A stretch of 64,000 nt of DNA, from assembly GCF_900142085.1 (NCBI RefSeq), contig NZ_FQZQ01000008.1, positions 1 to 64,000 of the forward strand, written 5' to 3'. Below, in pieces: positions 10,052-18,110 of this stretch (its first letter is position 1; every line of letters starts with the position of its first letter). Position numbers and translations under genes: made by a program. Source of the stretch: Shimia gijangensis (GTDB lineage Bacteria; Pseudomonadota; Alphaproteobacteria; Rhodobacterales; Rhodobacteraceae). The notes under the pieces are model-generated. The model was not told the DNA's origin and did no database searches. It saw only the letters and a list, made by a program, of their open reading frames with translations.

Positions 10052-11191
10052 TCATGTGCCGAGCCGCGTGAAGGTGGACAGGTCATCTGGTAAATGATTC
10101 ACAAATAGCCCGCTATCAAGAAGTGGGCTGCCATGCTGAAAACCTTTTAGCAGTGAGAGAGGTGTTGCTGTGGCACGGCGAATGGCGCACGACAGCCCGT
10201 CGCCGGCTTTGTTCACCATTGTTGACAGTGCCCGGGTCATCTCAAGGTCGGCGCCGGCCAGTGTTCCGTCTTGCAAGGTCAACCGTTGATCTTTTCTGAT
10301 CACGTGTCGGCCATTGAGGACAAACCCGTCAATCCGCGATCCGGCCGTTGCCATAGCGTCGGTCACAAGCATGATCCTCTCGTTGTTCTCAGCGGCAGCG
10401 AGCGCAATGCGGATCACTGTGGGATGAACATGGATCGCATCAGCAATCAATCCCGCGTAGATGTTTCCCCGCGCGAGGGTCGCGCCAACAAGCCCGGGCT
10501 CGCGATTGCCAAGTTGGCTCATTGCATTGAACAAATGCGTCACGCAGAGCGCGCCGGCATCAAAAGCAGCCATGCAGGTTTCGAAATCAGCATCGGTATG
10601 ACCAAGAGAGACGATGACACCAGCGTCCGTCATTGTGCGGATTTGTGAATTTGTAGTGTTTTCTGGCGCAACGGTCATCATCACGTTCGGCAAGCGGTTT
10701 GCCGCATCCAAAACAATCGCCAGATCGGTTTCCGTCATCCGACGGATCAAGCCCGGATCATGGGCACCCTTTCGGGCTATTGACAAGTGCGGCCCTTCCA
10801 AATGGATCCCTGCGATGCCTGCAACCTGCGCGGCAATGGCTTGTTCTACCGCGCGGATTGCGGCTTTGGTTCGGTCTGGAGTGTCAGTGATCAGTGTCGG
10901 CAAAAGCGCCGCAGTTCCGATCGAGGCATGTGCTTTTGCAATGGTGCGCAGGGCATCGACGGACTGATCGTCATTGAACATCACTCCACCACCACCATTC
11001 ACCTGCAAATCCACATAACCCGGCAAGATGATGCCACCCGGCAAAGTTTTTATTTGGTTGTCGTTGGATAACTCACTGCGGGCGATCAGGTCGCGTGAAC
11101 CATCAGTGTAAATAACCAGAGCGTGGTCATCATGAAATCTGACACCATCGTGGATTCGCGCGCCGACATAGGCCTTTGCAACCTTGCTCAT
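10052..11191 (-). CDS. nagA: N-acetylglucosamine-6-phosphate deacetylase
   Basis: This 379-residue amidohydrolase removes acetate from GlcNAc-6-P to give glucosamine-6-P in the cytoplasm. The metal and catalytic positions are in place: E132 in IHLEGPH, H198 in SLGHTD, H219 in THLFNAM and D278 in LVTDAMATAG. GYVDLQVNGGGG near 58-69 is the family N-terminal barrel motif. It is the last gene of a minus-strand operon, and its start overlaps the stop of the SIS-domain gene by 4 bases (ATGA). Confidence 0.95.
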   Translation of the reverse strand: MSKVAKAYVGARIHDGVRFHDDHALVIYTDGSRDLIARSELSNDNQIKTLPGGIILPGYVDLQVNGGGGVMFNDDQSVDALRTIAKAHASIGTAALLPTLITDTPDRTKAAIRAVEQAIAAQVAGIAGIHLEGPHLSIARKGAHDPGLIRRMTETDLAIVLDAANRLPNVMMTVAPENTTNSQIRTMTDAGVIVSLGHTDADFETCMAAFDAGALCVTHLFNAMSQLGNREPGLVGATLARGNIYAGLIADAIHVHPTVIRIALAAAENNERIMLVTDAMATAGSRIDGFVLNGRHVIRKDQRLTLQDGTLAGADLEMTRALSTMVNKAGDGLSCAIRRATATPLSLLKGFQHGSPLLDSGLFVNHLPDDLSTFTRLGT

Positions 11192-12219
11192 ACTGTTTCG
11201 GTCACTTTTTTCAGGTGACGAGGGGCGTCCGGATTAATTCCGCGCGATGCTGCGACCTTTTCCACCATGGCATAAAAGCTCGCAATCAAACTAATCGGAT
11301 CCGTCAATGCATGACCGGTGCGGATTGTTTTCAACTGGGTCGCACGATCGAGTTTTTCGCTTGTGGCAAAGACGGCTGCACCCTTGGCCGCGATATCATC
11401 TGCAACGCTGGCCAGTGCGCTTTCAGCTTCGTCCTGCGCAGCAAGGCCGATCACAGGAAACCCCCCATCCACGATAGAGATAGGACCATGAAGGACCTCT
11501 GCGGAGGAGTAAGACTCTGCGTGGATCTGGCACGTTTCCTTGAATTTCAACGCGGCTTCATTTGAGATGGCATAGGCCGGTCCGCGGCCCAGACAGAATA
11601 TCGAATTACGGCCAGCTAGGGCCGCGCGCGCCTCAGGCCAATCTAGCTGTACGGCCTGTTCCAGCTTCGAAGGCAAATCCGCAATCGCACTTTGCAAAGC
11701 CATATCTTCGGCGCATTCAGCCAGAAGCCAAATTCCTGCAATTGTCGAGTTCACAAACGTCTTGGTAGCGGCGACGCTGAGTTCCGGCCCGGCGTGTAGA
11801 TTGAGCGTATGGTCAGCCACCTGTGCCAGTGGGCTCTCAGGTTGGTTCGTCATCGCGATGGACAGCGCGCCACTTTCGCGCGCCGTTCGTGCCATTTCGA
11901 CGATATCTGGGCTTTTGCCTGATTGCGAGACAGACAGGCACACGCTCCCGTCCAGCCGTAGCTTGCGTCCGTAGATCGAAGCTATCGAGGGGCCGATTGA
12001 TGCAAGCGGCGTGCCCAGCAGGAGTTCGGATGCATATTTCAGGTACGTTGCGACGTGATCTGATGATCCTCGCGCAACACTCACCAAAAACTGCGGATCC
12101 CGGGCTCGTACCGCGTCGGCTGCGCGCTGTATGGCATCGCCGCCGTTTGCAAGTAAGCGTTCAGCCGCTACGGGAATTTCCAGCACTTCCGTGCGCATTT
12201 GGGTTTGGGCGGCGGTCAT
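11188..12219 (-). CDS. Double-SIS glucosamine-6-phosphate deaminase (NagB-II/AgaS-like)
   Basis: This 343-residue protein has two SIS sugar-phosphate isomerase domains and no glutaminase domain, unlike GlmS. RGSSDHVA at 50-57 and SVSQSGKSPDIV near 96-107 mark the first domain. LGRGPAYAISNEAALKFKE and HAESYSSAEVLHGP mark the second. In nag operons such proteins replace NagB and convert glucosamine-6-P to fructose-6-P plus ammonia, and its place between the GntR gene and nagA supports that. The start lies 9 bases after the gntR stop. A GalN-6-P specificity (AgaS) cannot be excluded. Confidence 0.88.
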   Translation of the reverse strand: MTAAQTQMRTEVLEIPVAAERLLANGGDAIQRAADAVRARDPQFLVSVARGSSDHVATYLKYASELLLGTPLASIGPSIASIYGRKLRLDGSVCLSVSQSGKSPDIVEMARTARESGALSIAMTNQPESPLAQVADHTLNLHAGPELSVAATKTFVNSTIAGIWLLAECAEDMALQSAIADLPSKLEQAVQLDWPEARAALAGRNSIFCLGRGPAYAISNEAALKFKETCQIHAESYSSAEVLHGPISIVDGGFPVIGLAAQDEAESALASVADDIAAKGAAVFATSEKLDRATQLKTIRTGHALTDPISLIASFYAMVEKVAASRGINPDAPRHLKKVTETV

Positions 12220-12228
12220 AATTTTGGC

Positions 12229-12987
12229 CTACTCTTTGGCAAGGCGAAGTTCGGCTACAAAGTTGTAGGCGTCGCCACGATAGATGGATTGGGTAAATTC
12301 GACGACACGGCCGTCAGGAAGATAAGACGTACGCTCGATGCGCAAACCAGCTGTCCCAACTGGCACATCCAGCAGATTTGCTTCATTTTCGCTAAGGTTG
12401 ATTGCTGATATTTTTTGAAGCGCGCGATGTGGCCTCAGCCCGGATTCTTCCAACACAGCGTAGAGCGATGTTTCAACTTCCAATGGATTTGGCAGCATCT
12501 GGGTAGACAGGGATGCGCGCTCTACCGCCATCGGTTTGTTGTCGGCAGTTCGAAGCCTTGCGATCCGGGAAACAGAGGCATCAGGAGTCAAAGCAAGCGC
12601 CAACACTTCGTCTGGAGATGGCATAAAGATACCGCGTTCCAGCCAAACGCTCGACGAGGACATGCCTCGGCGCGCCATGTCCTCGCTGAAAGACGTGAGA
12701 CGTGAAAGGGATTGCTCGATTTGTGGGGTATCTGACGCGACGAAAGATCCCGACCCTTGTTTTTGAACAATGATTCCGTCTTTGGCGAGCGCTTGAATGG
12801 CCTTGCGGACGGTGACACGAGACATTTCTGTGATGGAAGCAATTTCCCGTTCAGGTGGCAGCGAACTACCGGCCTTCAGCAAGCCCTGATCAACGCCGTC
12901 GGTCAACCGCTTGCGCAGCTGCATGTAACGTGGCCCGCCATCTGATTTTAGCCATCTGTCTGGTGATAAAAACTCTGCGATGTTCAT
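12229..12987 (-). CDS. GntR/HutC-family transcriptional regulator with UTRA domain
   Basis: This 252-residue regulator has an N-terminal winged helix (about 20-85, with LPPEREIASITEMSRVTVRKAIQ) and a C-terminal UTRA ligand-binding domain (about 100-245, ending EFTQSIYRGDAYNFVAELRL). UTRA regulators of nag loci (NagR, DasR, NagQ) bind GlcN-6-P or GlcNAc-6-P and release DNA. It sits within the operon it most likely controls, and its start overlaps the sugar-kinase stop by 4 bases. The paired 16-bp sites in the divergent promoter are the likely targets. Confidence 0.92.
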   Translation of the reverse strand: MNIAEFLSPDRWLKSDGGPRYMQLRKRLTDGVDQGLLKAGSSLPPEREIASITEMSRVTVRKAIQALAKDGIIVQKQGSGSFVASDTPQIEQSLSRLTSFSEDMARRGMSSSSVWLERGIFMPSPDEVLALALTPDASVSRIARLRTADNKPMAVERASLSTQMLPNPLEVETSLYAVLEESGLRPHRALQKISAINLSENEANLLDVPVGTAGLRIERTSYLPDGRVVEFTQSIYRGDAYNFVAELRLAKE

Positions 12988-13880
12988 ATCTGGGCCTCTG
13001 GATGTTTCTCAAAATGTGCCCTGGCAAAGTTGAAGGCGCCGTCTAGGGCATTTCCTTTGCACGCCACCAGACCCGCAGTGATATCCGAAGGCAGGTAGTT
13101 TGCGTAATGTGGTCCAACGCCACCCGTTAAGCACAGCGCATCGCCTGCCTTGAACCCCAACGCATTCAAGCATTTCCTCAGATACTCAACCCCTGAGCCT
13201 ATGATTTTTTGACCTACCAAGTCATTGGCGCGGGCACTTTCAACAACATCGGGCGCGAATGTGCCGTAATCACCCGGCTTGGCTGACATGCTGAATGCCA
13301 CAATCTCATTTGGGTCATTTTGGAATTTTGCTAAAAGGGCGCGTGTCAAATCACTGTGCAGCGCTAGCCCATCATGGCAGAGCAGCACGTGACGCAGGCT
13401 TTCCTGACCGAGCCACGAACCAGAGGCCTGATCGCCAACATGAAACCCCCAACCACCGACACTGCGGTAAACTCCGTCCGTACAAGCGGCTGCAATTGTA
13501 CCCGTTCCCACCGATAGCAAGAACCCGTCCTGCCAACCAAGCGCACCGTTTAAGGCTGTCGGGCGGTCGTCTGAGACCGTGACATTGCCATAGGGGACGG
13601 CTGATGCCACCATGTGGGCATCTTGTGCTGTCATTACCCCGGCCAGACCAAGATGCGCCGTGGCGGTCTTTAGCTGTTTAGCTGTAAGTCCGCATTTGGC
13701 GGCGGCTGCCGTGACTGCATCGATAATATTCTTGATAGCAAGCTCCGGGTCTGAGGCCACGTTGGCGCGGCCACCTTCTGACTTTGCCAACACCCCGTCT
13801 GTCGGCGTGCCAACAGCCGCGCGACAACCTGTGCCGCCGCCATCAACGCCAATTAGTAGGGTGTGTGGTGAATCAATCAT
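12984..13880 (-). CDS. BadF/BcrA-type N-acetyl amino-sugar kinase
   Basis: This 298-residue ASKHA-fold kinase has the phosphate loop GVDGGGTGCRAAV at 11-23, SVGTGTIAAACTDG in the second lobe, and GWGFHVGDQASGSWLG, the glycine-rich stretch typical of N-acetylglucosamine kinases. It would phosphorylate GlcNAc entering unmodified through the ABC transporter. Some relatives (MurK) also accept MurNAc, which is of interest because murQ is the first gene on the other arm. It is the first gene of the minus-strand operon, preceded by the operator region. Confidence 0.88.
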   Translation of the reverse strand: MIDSPHTLLIGVDGGGTGCRAAVGTPTDGVLAKSEGGRANVASDPELAIKNIIDAVTAAAAKCGLTAKQLKTATAHLGLAGVMTAQDAHMVASAVPYGNVTVSDDRPTALNGALGWQDGFLLSVGTGTIAAACTDGVYRSVGGWGFHVGDQASGSWLGQESLRHVLLCHDGLALHSDLTRALLAKFQNDPNEIVAFSMSAKPGDYGTFAPDVVESARANDLVGQKIIGSGVEYLRKCLNALGFKAGDALCLTGGVGPHYANYLPSDITAGLVACKGNALDGAFNFARAHFEKHPEAQI

Positions 13881-13884
13881 ATAG

Positions 13885-13900
13885 TACCTTTACAATACCT
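13885..13900. promoter_or_regulatory. Predicted GntR operator, kinase-side copy
   Basis: TACCTTTACAATACCT lies 5 bases upstream of the kinase start. Its exact reverse complement is present on the murQ side at 13994-14009. The position, symmetry and divergent genes point to the UTRA regulator encoded in this locus. A pair of direct TGTATTG repeats lies between the two sites, around 13926-13945. Confidence 0.7.
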
Positions 13901-13993
13901 ATTTGGTAAAAGCCATACCTATGCCTGTATTGTTGGACTGTATTGGTCTTTCATTTCAGCAATTACTCCCCCAAACACAAAATGGTAGACAAA

Positions 13994-14009
13994 AGGTATT
14001 GTAAAGGTA
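13994..14009. promoter_or_regulatory. Predicted GntR operator, murQ-side copy
   Basis: AGGTATTGTAAAGGTA is the exact reverse complement of the 16-bp site at 13885-13900. It is followed by TTGTA, so the core AAGGTATTGTA occurs twice in tandem, 11 bases apart, or one helical turn. It ends 25 bases before the chosen murQ start, where bound repressor would block transcription of the transport arm. Confidence 0.7.
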
Positions 14010-14034
14010 TTGTATGTTGAGCGAGGGGATTCGA

Positions 14035-14940
14035 ATGCCACTGCCACGAACCGAAACAGTATCACCGGGGCCGCATATAGATGCGCGGTCAACGCTTGGG
14101 GCGGCGGCTTTCCTGCTGGATGGTCAGGTGGATGCGATTGATGCGGTCCGGCCCGCTATTGCGGCGATTGCGAAATGCGCGCTGAAAATGGCGGCGGCCA
14201 TTCGTGAAGGCCATCGCCTTCACTATGCGGCTGCAGGAAGCTCTGGTCTGATGGCGCTTGCTGATGTCAGTGAGTTGCGTGGCACTTTTGGTATCGAGTC
14301 CGATAAACTCCGTATTCATATGGCCGGTGGTGTGCCTGTCGACGCAAATATGCCGGGTGATACAGAAGATGACGATAGGGCGGCCGCCCAGCTTGCCAAA
14401 GGCATTCACGAAGGTGATGTCGTCATCGTGCTGACAGCCAGCGGCACGACGCCGTTCGCGCTGGCCATAGCTCGTGCCGCTCAGGGCAAGGGGACCAGTG
14501 TGATCGGGATTGCGAACAATCCGGGCACACCTTTGTTAGCGATGGCAGACGAGGCTGTTTGCATCGCGACACCTCCTGAAGTTATTGCCGGGTCGACCCG
14601 ACTGGGTGCCGGAACGGCACAGAAGGCAGCCCTAAACCTGATGTCCACACTCATGGGGATCGAACTTGGCCATGTCTACCGTGGCGAGATGGTCAACGTT
14701 ATTGCCGACAACGCCAAGCTTGTGCGGCGGGCCGTCGGCATGGTGGTCCGTATTGCAGATGTTTCTGCCGACGCTGCAGAGGCCGCCATCAAGCAAACGG
14801 GTGGGCGCGTCAAACCTGCCATTCTTGTCGCAGTCGGATGCACCCCCGAAGAGGCGGCCAGCTTACTTGAACAAAGCAATGGCCAACTTGGCGATTGCCT
14901 TAATTCACTTTCACCACGCAAAACAAACACGTTTACCTAG
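14035..14940 (+). CDS. murQ: Divergent MurQ-like N-acetylmuramic acid 6-phosphate etherase
   Basis: This 301-residue SIS-fold protein aligns along its length with MurQ, which splits the lactyl ether of MurNAc-6-P to give GlcNAc-6-P and D-lactate. E80 (in DVSEL) and E111 (in DTEDD) fall on E. coli E83 and E114, the residues reported as catalytic. GAGTAQKAALNLMST matches the C-terminal signature. The loop normally GTSGRLG reads GSSGLMA, and SECPPTFG reads SELRGTFG, so this is a distant subfamily. The ATG at 14035 is preferred because GCGAGGGG lies just upstream; an earlier ATG at 14014 abuts the operator. A role other than on MurNAc-6-P is possible. Confidence 0.8.
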   Translation: MPLPRTETVSPGPHIDARSTLGAAAFLLDGQVDAIDAVRPAIAAIAKCALKMAAAIREGHRLHYAAAGSSGLMALADVSELRGTFGIESDKLRIHMAGGVPVDANMPGDTEDDDRAAAQLAKGIHEGDVVIVLTASGTTPFALAIARAAQGKGTSVIGIANNPGTPLLAMADEAVCIATPPEVIAGSTRLGAGTAQKAALNLMSTLMGIELGHVYRGEMVNVIADNAKLVRRAVGMVVRIADVSADAAEAAIKQTGGRVKPAILVAVGCTPEEAASLLEQSNGQLGDCLNSLSPRKTNTFT

Positions 14941-14950
14941 GGAGAAGACA

Positions 14951-16207
14951 ATGAAAAAATCCACATTGATTGGTACCATGATGGCCACATCAGTTCTTGC
15001 GGGGGCTGCTGCTGCCCAGGACGTGACGCTAACGATCGAAAGCTGGCGCAATGATGACCTTGCCATCTGGCAAGATAAAATCATTCCCGCGTTCGAAGCC
15101 TCGAACCCAGGTATCAAGGTTAAGTTCACACCCTCTGCTCCGGCAGAATACCCTGCTGTTTTGAATGCCAAGCTTGAAGCTGGATCGGCCGGTGATCTGA
15201 TCACATGTAAGCCATTTGATCACTCGCTGGGCCTTTATAATGCAGGTAGACTGGCAGACCTGACGGATCTTGCTGCAATGTCCAGTTTTTCTGACGTGGC
15301 AAAATCGGCGTGGCAAACTGATGACGGCGCACAGACGTTCTGTGTTCCGATGGCGTCGGTTATTCACGGCTTTATCTACAATAAGGATGCCTTTGCAGAA
15401 CTGGGTGTGGAGATCCCTGAAACCGAAGCGGAATTCTTTGCGGTTTTGGACACGTTCAAAGAAGACGGCAATTATATTCCAATGGCGATGGGCACCAACG
15501 ATCAATGGGAAGCCGCCACAATGGGTTATAACAACATTGGTCCAAACTACTGGAAGGGCGAAGAAGGCCGGCTCGCTCTTATCAAAGGTGAACAGAAGCT
15601 TACGGATGAAGCATGGGTTGCACCATTCCGCCAGCTTGCTAAGTGGAAATCCTATCTTGGCGATGGTTTTGAGGCGCAGACTTATCCCGACAGCCAGAAT
15701 ATCTTCACATTAGGCCGGGCGGCGATTTACCCAGCGGGTTCGTGGGAGATTTCCGGGTTCAACACCTTGGTCGATTTTGAAATGGGCGCGTTCAAACCGC
15801 CAGTGGCCAATGCCGGTGATGATTGCTACATTTCTGACCACACCGACATTGCACTGGGCCTGAACGCGGCAAGTGAACATTCCAAAGAGGCCAAAATCTT
15901 TCTGGATTGGATGGGAACGTCAGAGTTCACTTCGCTTTACGCCAACTCTCTGCCTGGTTTCTTTTCGCTGGCCAGTGCACCTGTCGCAATGGAGGACCCG
16001 CTGGCTCAGGAGTTCGTGAGCTGGCGTTCTGATTGTAAGTCCTCGATCCGATCAACCTACCAGATCCTGTCACGTGGCACACCGAATCTGGAGAATGAGA
16101 CGTGGAACGCATCGGTGGCTGTGATCAAAGGCGAAGAAAGCCCCGAAGACGCAGGTGCGCGCCTGCAAACAGGTCTGGCAAGCTGGTACGAACCCCAGCA
16201 GAACTAA
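14951..16207 (+). CDS. ABC sugar transporter, periplasmic binding protein
   Basis: This 418-residue family-1 solute-binding protein has a clear signal peptide, MKKSTLIGTMMATSVLAGAAAA, with cleavage expected after A22. The mature protein starts QDVTLTIESWR and continues with the usual fold of carbohydrate-binding proteins. GGAGAAG precedes the ATG. It follows murQ by 10 bases. The amino-sugar genes around it suggest GlcNAc, MurNAc or a short peptidoglycan or chitin sugar as ligand; this is inferred from context only. Confidence 0.92.
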   Translation: MKKSTLIGTMMATSVLAGAAAAQDVTLTIESWRNDDLAIWQDKIIPAFEASNPGIKVKFTPSAPAEYPAVLNAKLEAGSAGDLITCKPFDHSLGLYNAGRLADLTDLAAMSSFSDVAKSAWQTDDGAQTFCVPMASVIHGFIYNKDAFAELGVEIPETEAEFFAVLDTFKEDGNYIPMAMGTNDQWEAATMGYNNIGPNYWKGEEGRLALIKGEQKLTDEAWVAPFRQLAKWKSYLGDGFEAQTYPDSQNIFTLGRAAIYPAGSWEISGFNTLVDFEMGAFKPPVANAGDDCYISDHTDIALGLNAASEHSKEAKIFLDWMGTSEFTSLYANSLPGFFSLASAPVAMEDPLAQEFVSWRSDCKSSIRSTYQILSRGTPNLENETWNASVAVIKGEESPEDAGARLQTGLASWYEPQQN

Positions 16208-16219
16208 AGTGACCTCCTC

Positions 16220-16252
16220 GGTCCTGTGCGGCGCCTTTTACTGCACAGGACC
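16220..16252 (+). terminator. Intra-operon hairpin after the binding-protein gene
   Basis: A perfect 10-bp stem GGTCCTGTGC/GCACAGGACC with a 13-base loop starts 13 bases after the binding-protein stop and 90 bases before the first permease. There is no T run, so partial read-through or 3'-end protection is likely, giving more binding protein than permease. The peptide ABC locus at 42140-42172 has the same arrangement. Confidence 0.6.
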
Positions 16253-16341
16253 ACCGCCCAATTTCCAACCGTTCGGCTTATTTGCAAGGCGCCTGTCAGA
16301 CGCTTTTCGCATAATTCGTATCAATTCGAAGGATCAAGAAA

Positions 16342-17259
16342 ATGGCAGAAAAACCACGTTTCCGGTGGCACATCGTTGTCTTTCTGGCCCCCGCAGTCCT
16401 GGTTTACACGGCTGTGATGATCTATCCGCTTTTCAACACGCTGCGCCTGTCACTGTTTACCGAAGTTGACCAATCACGGGTCTTTGTCGGTTTGCAGAAC
16501 TTCAAAACCCTGTTCGGAGATACTGTCTGGTCTACGCAGTTCTGGAATGCCCTGGGCAATAACTTTTGGTTCTTTATGATTCACATGTTGGTGCAGAACC
16601 CGATCGGGGTTGCGCTGGCCGCCATCCTGAGCCACCCGAAACTGCGCTTTGCGAGTTTATACCGTTCGGCTATTTTTATCCCCACAATCCTGTCCTTCGT
16701 GATCGTCGGTTTCGCGTGGAAGCTGATCCTGTCGCCAATCTGGGGCATCGCGCCCGGCATGCTGGATGCCGTTGGCCTCAAGGCGCTTTACGCACCCTGG
16801 CTTGGCAAAGAGGCATACGCCCTGACGACATTGTCTTTGGTCTCGGTTTGGCAGTTTGTCGGCATCCCGATGATGCTGATCTACGCAGCCCTATTGTCCA
16901 TCCCTGATGAAATCCTTGAAGCCGCCGAAGTCGAAGGCATCACCGGTCTTTCTTCCTTCTGGAAGATCAAACTGCCGCTGATCCTGCCGTCCATTGGCAT
17001 CATCTCAATCCTGACATTTGTGGCGAACTTCAATGCATTTGACCTGATTTATGCTGCACAGGGCGCATTGGCCGGGCCGGATTTCTCGACCGACATTTTG
17101 GGGACGTTCATGTATCGCACGTTCTTTGGCTTTCAGTTGCAACTGGGGGATCCGCATATGGGGTCGACCATCGCATCGGCCATGTTCGTAATCATCCTCA
17201 TCGGTGTGTGCCTGTACCTCTTTGGTATCCAATCCCGCATGCGCCGCTACCAGTTCTGA
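16342..17259 (+). CDS. ABC sugar transporter permease (MalF-like)
   Basis: This 305-residue inner-membrane permease has about six hydrophobic segments, the first at roughly 12-35. The EAA loop EAAEVEGITGLSSFWKIKLP sits near 195-215 and contacts the ATPase. It pairs with the second permease 11 bases downstream to form the channel. This is the normal size and layout for the MalF/UgpA class of carbohydrate importers. Confidence 0.93.
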   Translation: MAEKPRFRWHIVVFLAPAVLVYTAVMIYPLFNTLRLSLFTEVDQSRVFVGLQNFKTLFGDTVWSTQFWNALGNNFWFFMIHMLVQNPIGVALAAILSHPKLRFASLYRSAIFIPTILSFVIVGFAWKLILSPIWGIAPGMLDAVGLKALYAPWLGKEAYALTTLSLVSVWQFVGIPMMLIYAALLSIPDEILEAAEVEGITGLSSFWKIKLPLILPSIGIISILTFVANFNAFDLIYAAQGALAGPDFSTDILGTFMYRTFFGFQLQLGDPHMGSTIASAMFVIILIGVCLYLFGIQSRMRRYQF

Positions 17260-17270
17260 GGAGAATGAAA

Positions 17271-18110
17271 ATGAACGCCGTACGTCAAAACCGCCTCAAC
17301 ACATTTGCAGCTCACGGTGCGCTGGTCGTTTATGTGCTCATTGCCTTGTTTCCGGTCTTTGTGATTGTGATTAACAGCTTCAAAGACCGCAGGTCGATCT
17401 TTCGCGAGCCACTCGCTTTACCGAACTCAGAGAGCTTTTCGCTGATCGGCTATGAGACCGTTCTGAAGCAAGGCGATTTCTTTCTCTACTTTCAGAACTC
17501 CATGATTGTTACAGTAGGATCGCTGTTTTTTATTCTGATCTTTGGGGCCATGGCCGCCTTTGCGCTTGCTGAATACCGGTTCAAGGGCAATACCCTGATG
17601 GGGCTTTATCTTGCTCTTGGCATCATGATCCCGATCCGGATCGGCACCGTCGCCATTCTGGAGATGATGGTCCAAACCGGACTTGTGAACACCCTTTGGG
17701 CTTTGATCCTTGTCTATACTGCCCAGGGCCTGCCTCTGGCGGTGTTCATCCTGTCAGAGTTTATGCGTCAGGTCAGTGATGATCTCAAAAATGCAGGACG
17801 CATTGATGGACTATCGGAGTATCGCATCTTCTTCCGGCTTGTTCTGCCGCTGGTGCGTCCGGCGATGGCGACAGTTGCTGTATTCAATATGATCCCGATC
17901 TGGAACGACTTGTGGTTCCCGCTAATCCTTGCCCCCGCCGAAGAGGTAAAAACCCTGACGCTGGGAAGCCAAGTCTTTATCGGGCAGTTTGTCACAGACT
18001 GGAATGCGGTTCTGTCGGCGCTGTCTCTTGCGATCCTGCCAGTTATGGCACTTTATGTTATCTTCTCGCGCCAGCTGATCCGCGGCATCACATCCGGTGC
18101 GGTCAAATGA
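17271..18110 (+). CDS. ABC sugar transporter permease (MalG-like)
   Basis: This 279-residue permease has a first membrane helix near 12-32 and an EAA-like loop NAGRIDGLSEYRIFFRLVLP at about 175-195. Two in-frame ATGs occur at 17265 and 17271. AGGAG at 17259-17263 is seven bases from the second and one base from the first, so 17271 is chosen. Its stop overlaps the start of the oxidoreductase gene (ATGA), which suggests translational coupling. Confidence 0.93.
   Translation: MNAVRQNRLNTFAAHGALVVYVLIALFPVFVIVINSFKDRRSIFREPLALPNSESFSLIGYETVLKQGDFFLYFQNSMIVTVGSLFFILIFGAMAAFALAEYRFKGNTLMGLYLALGIMIPIRIGTVAILEMMVQTGLVNTLWALILVYTAQGLPLAVFILSEFMRQVSDDLKNAGRIDGLSEYRIFFRLVLPLVRPAMATVAVFNMIPIWNDLWFPLILAPAEEVKTLTLGSQVFIGQFVTDWNAVLSALSLAILPVMALYVIFSRQLIRGITSGAVK

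Noticed and set aside
9830-10093. TTG-started frame of 87 residues between the PhnA-type gene and nagA
   Set aside because: There is no ATG or ribosome-binding site and no recognised domain, and it overlaps the nagA 3' end by 42 bases. The 256-base gap otherwise shows nothing clear. It could be a gene remnant but cannot be supported.
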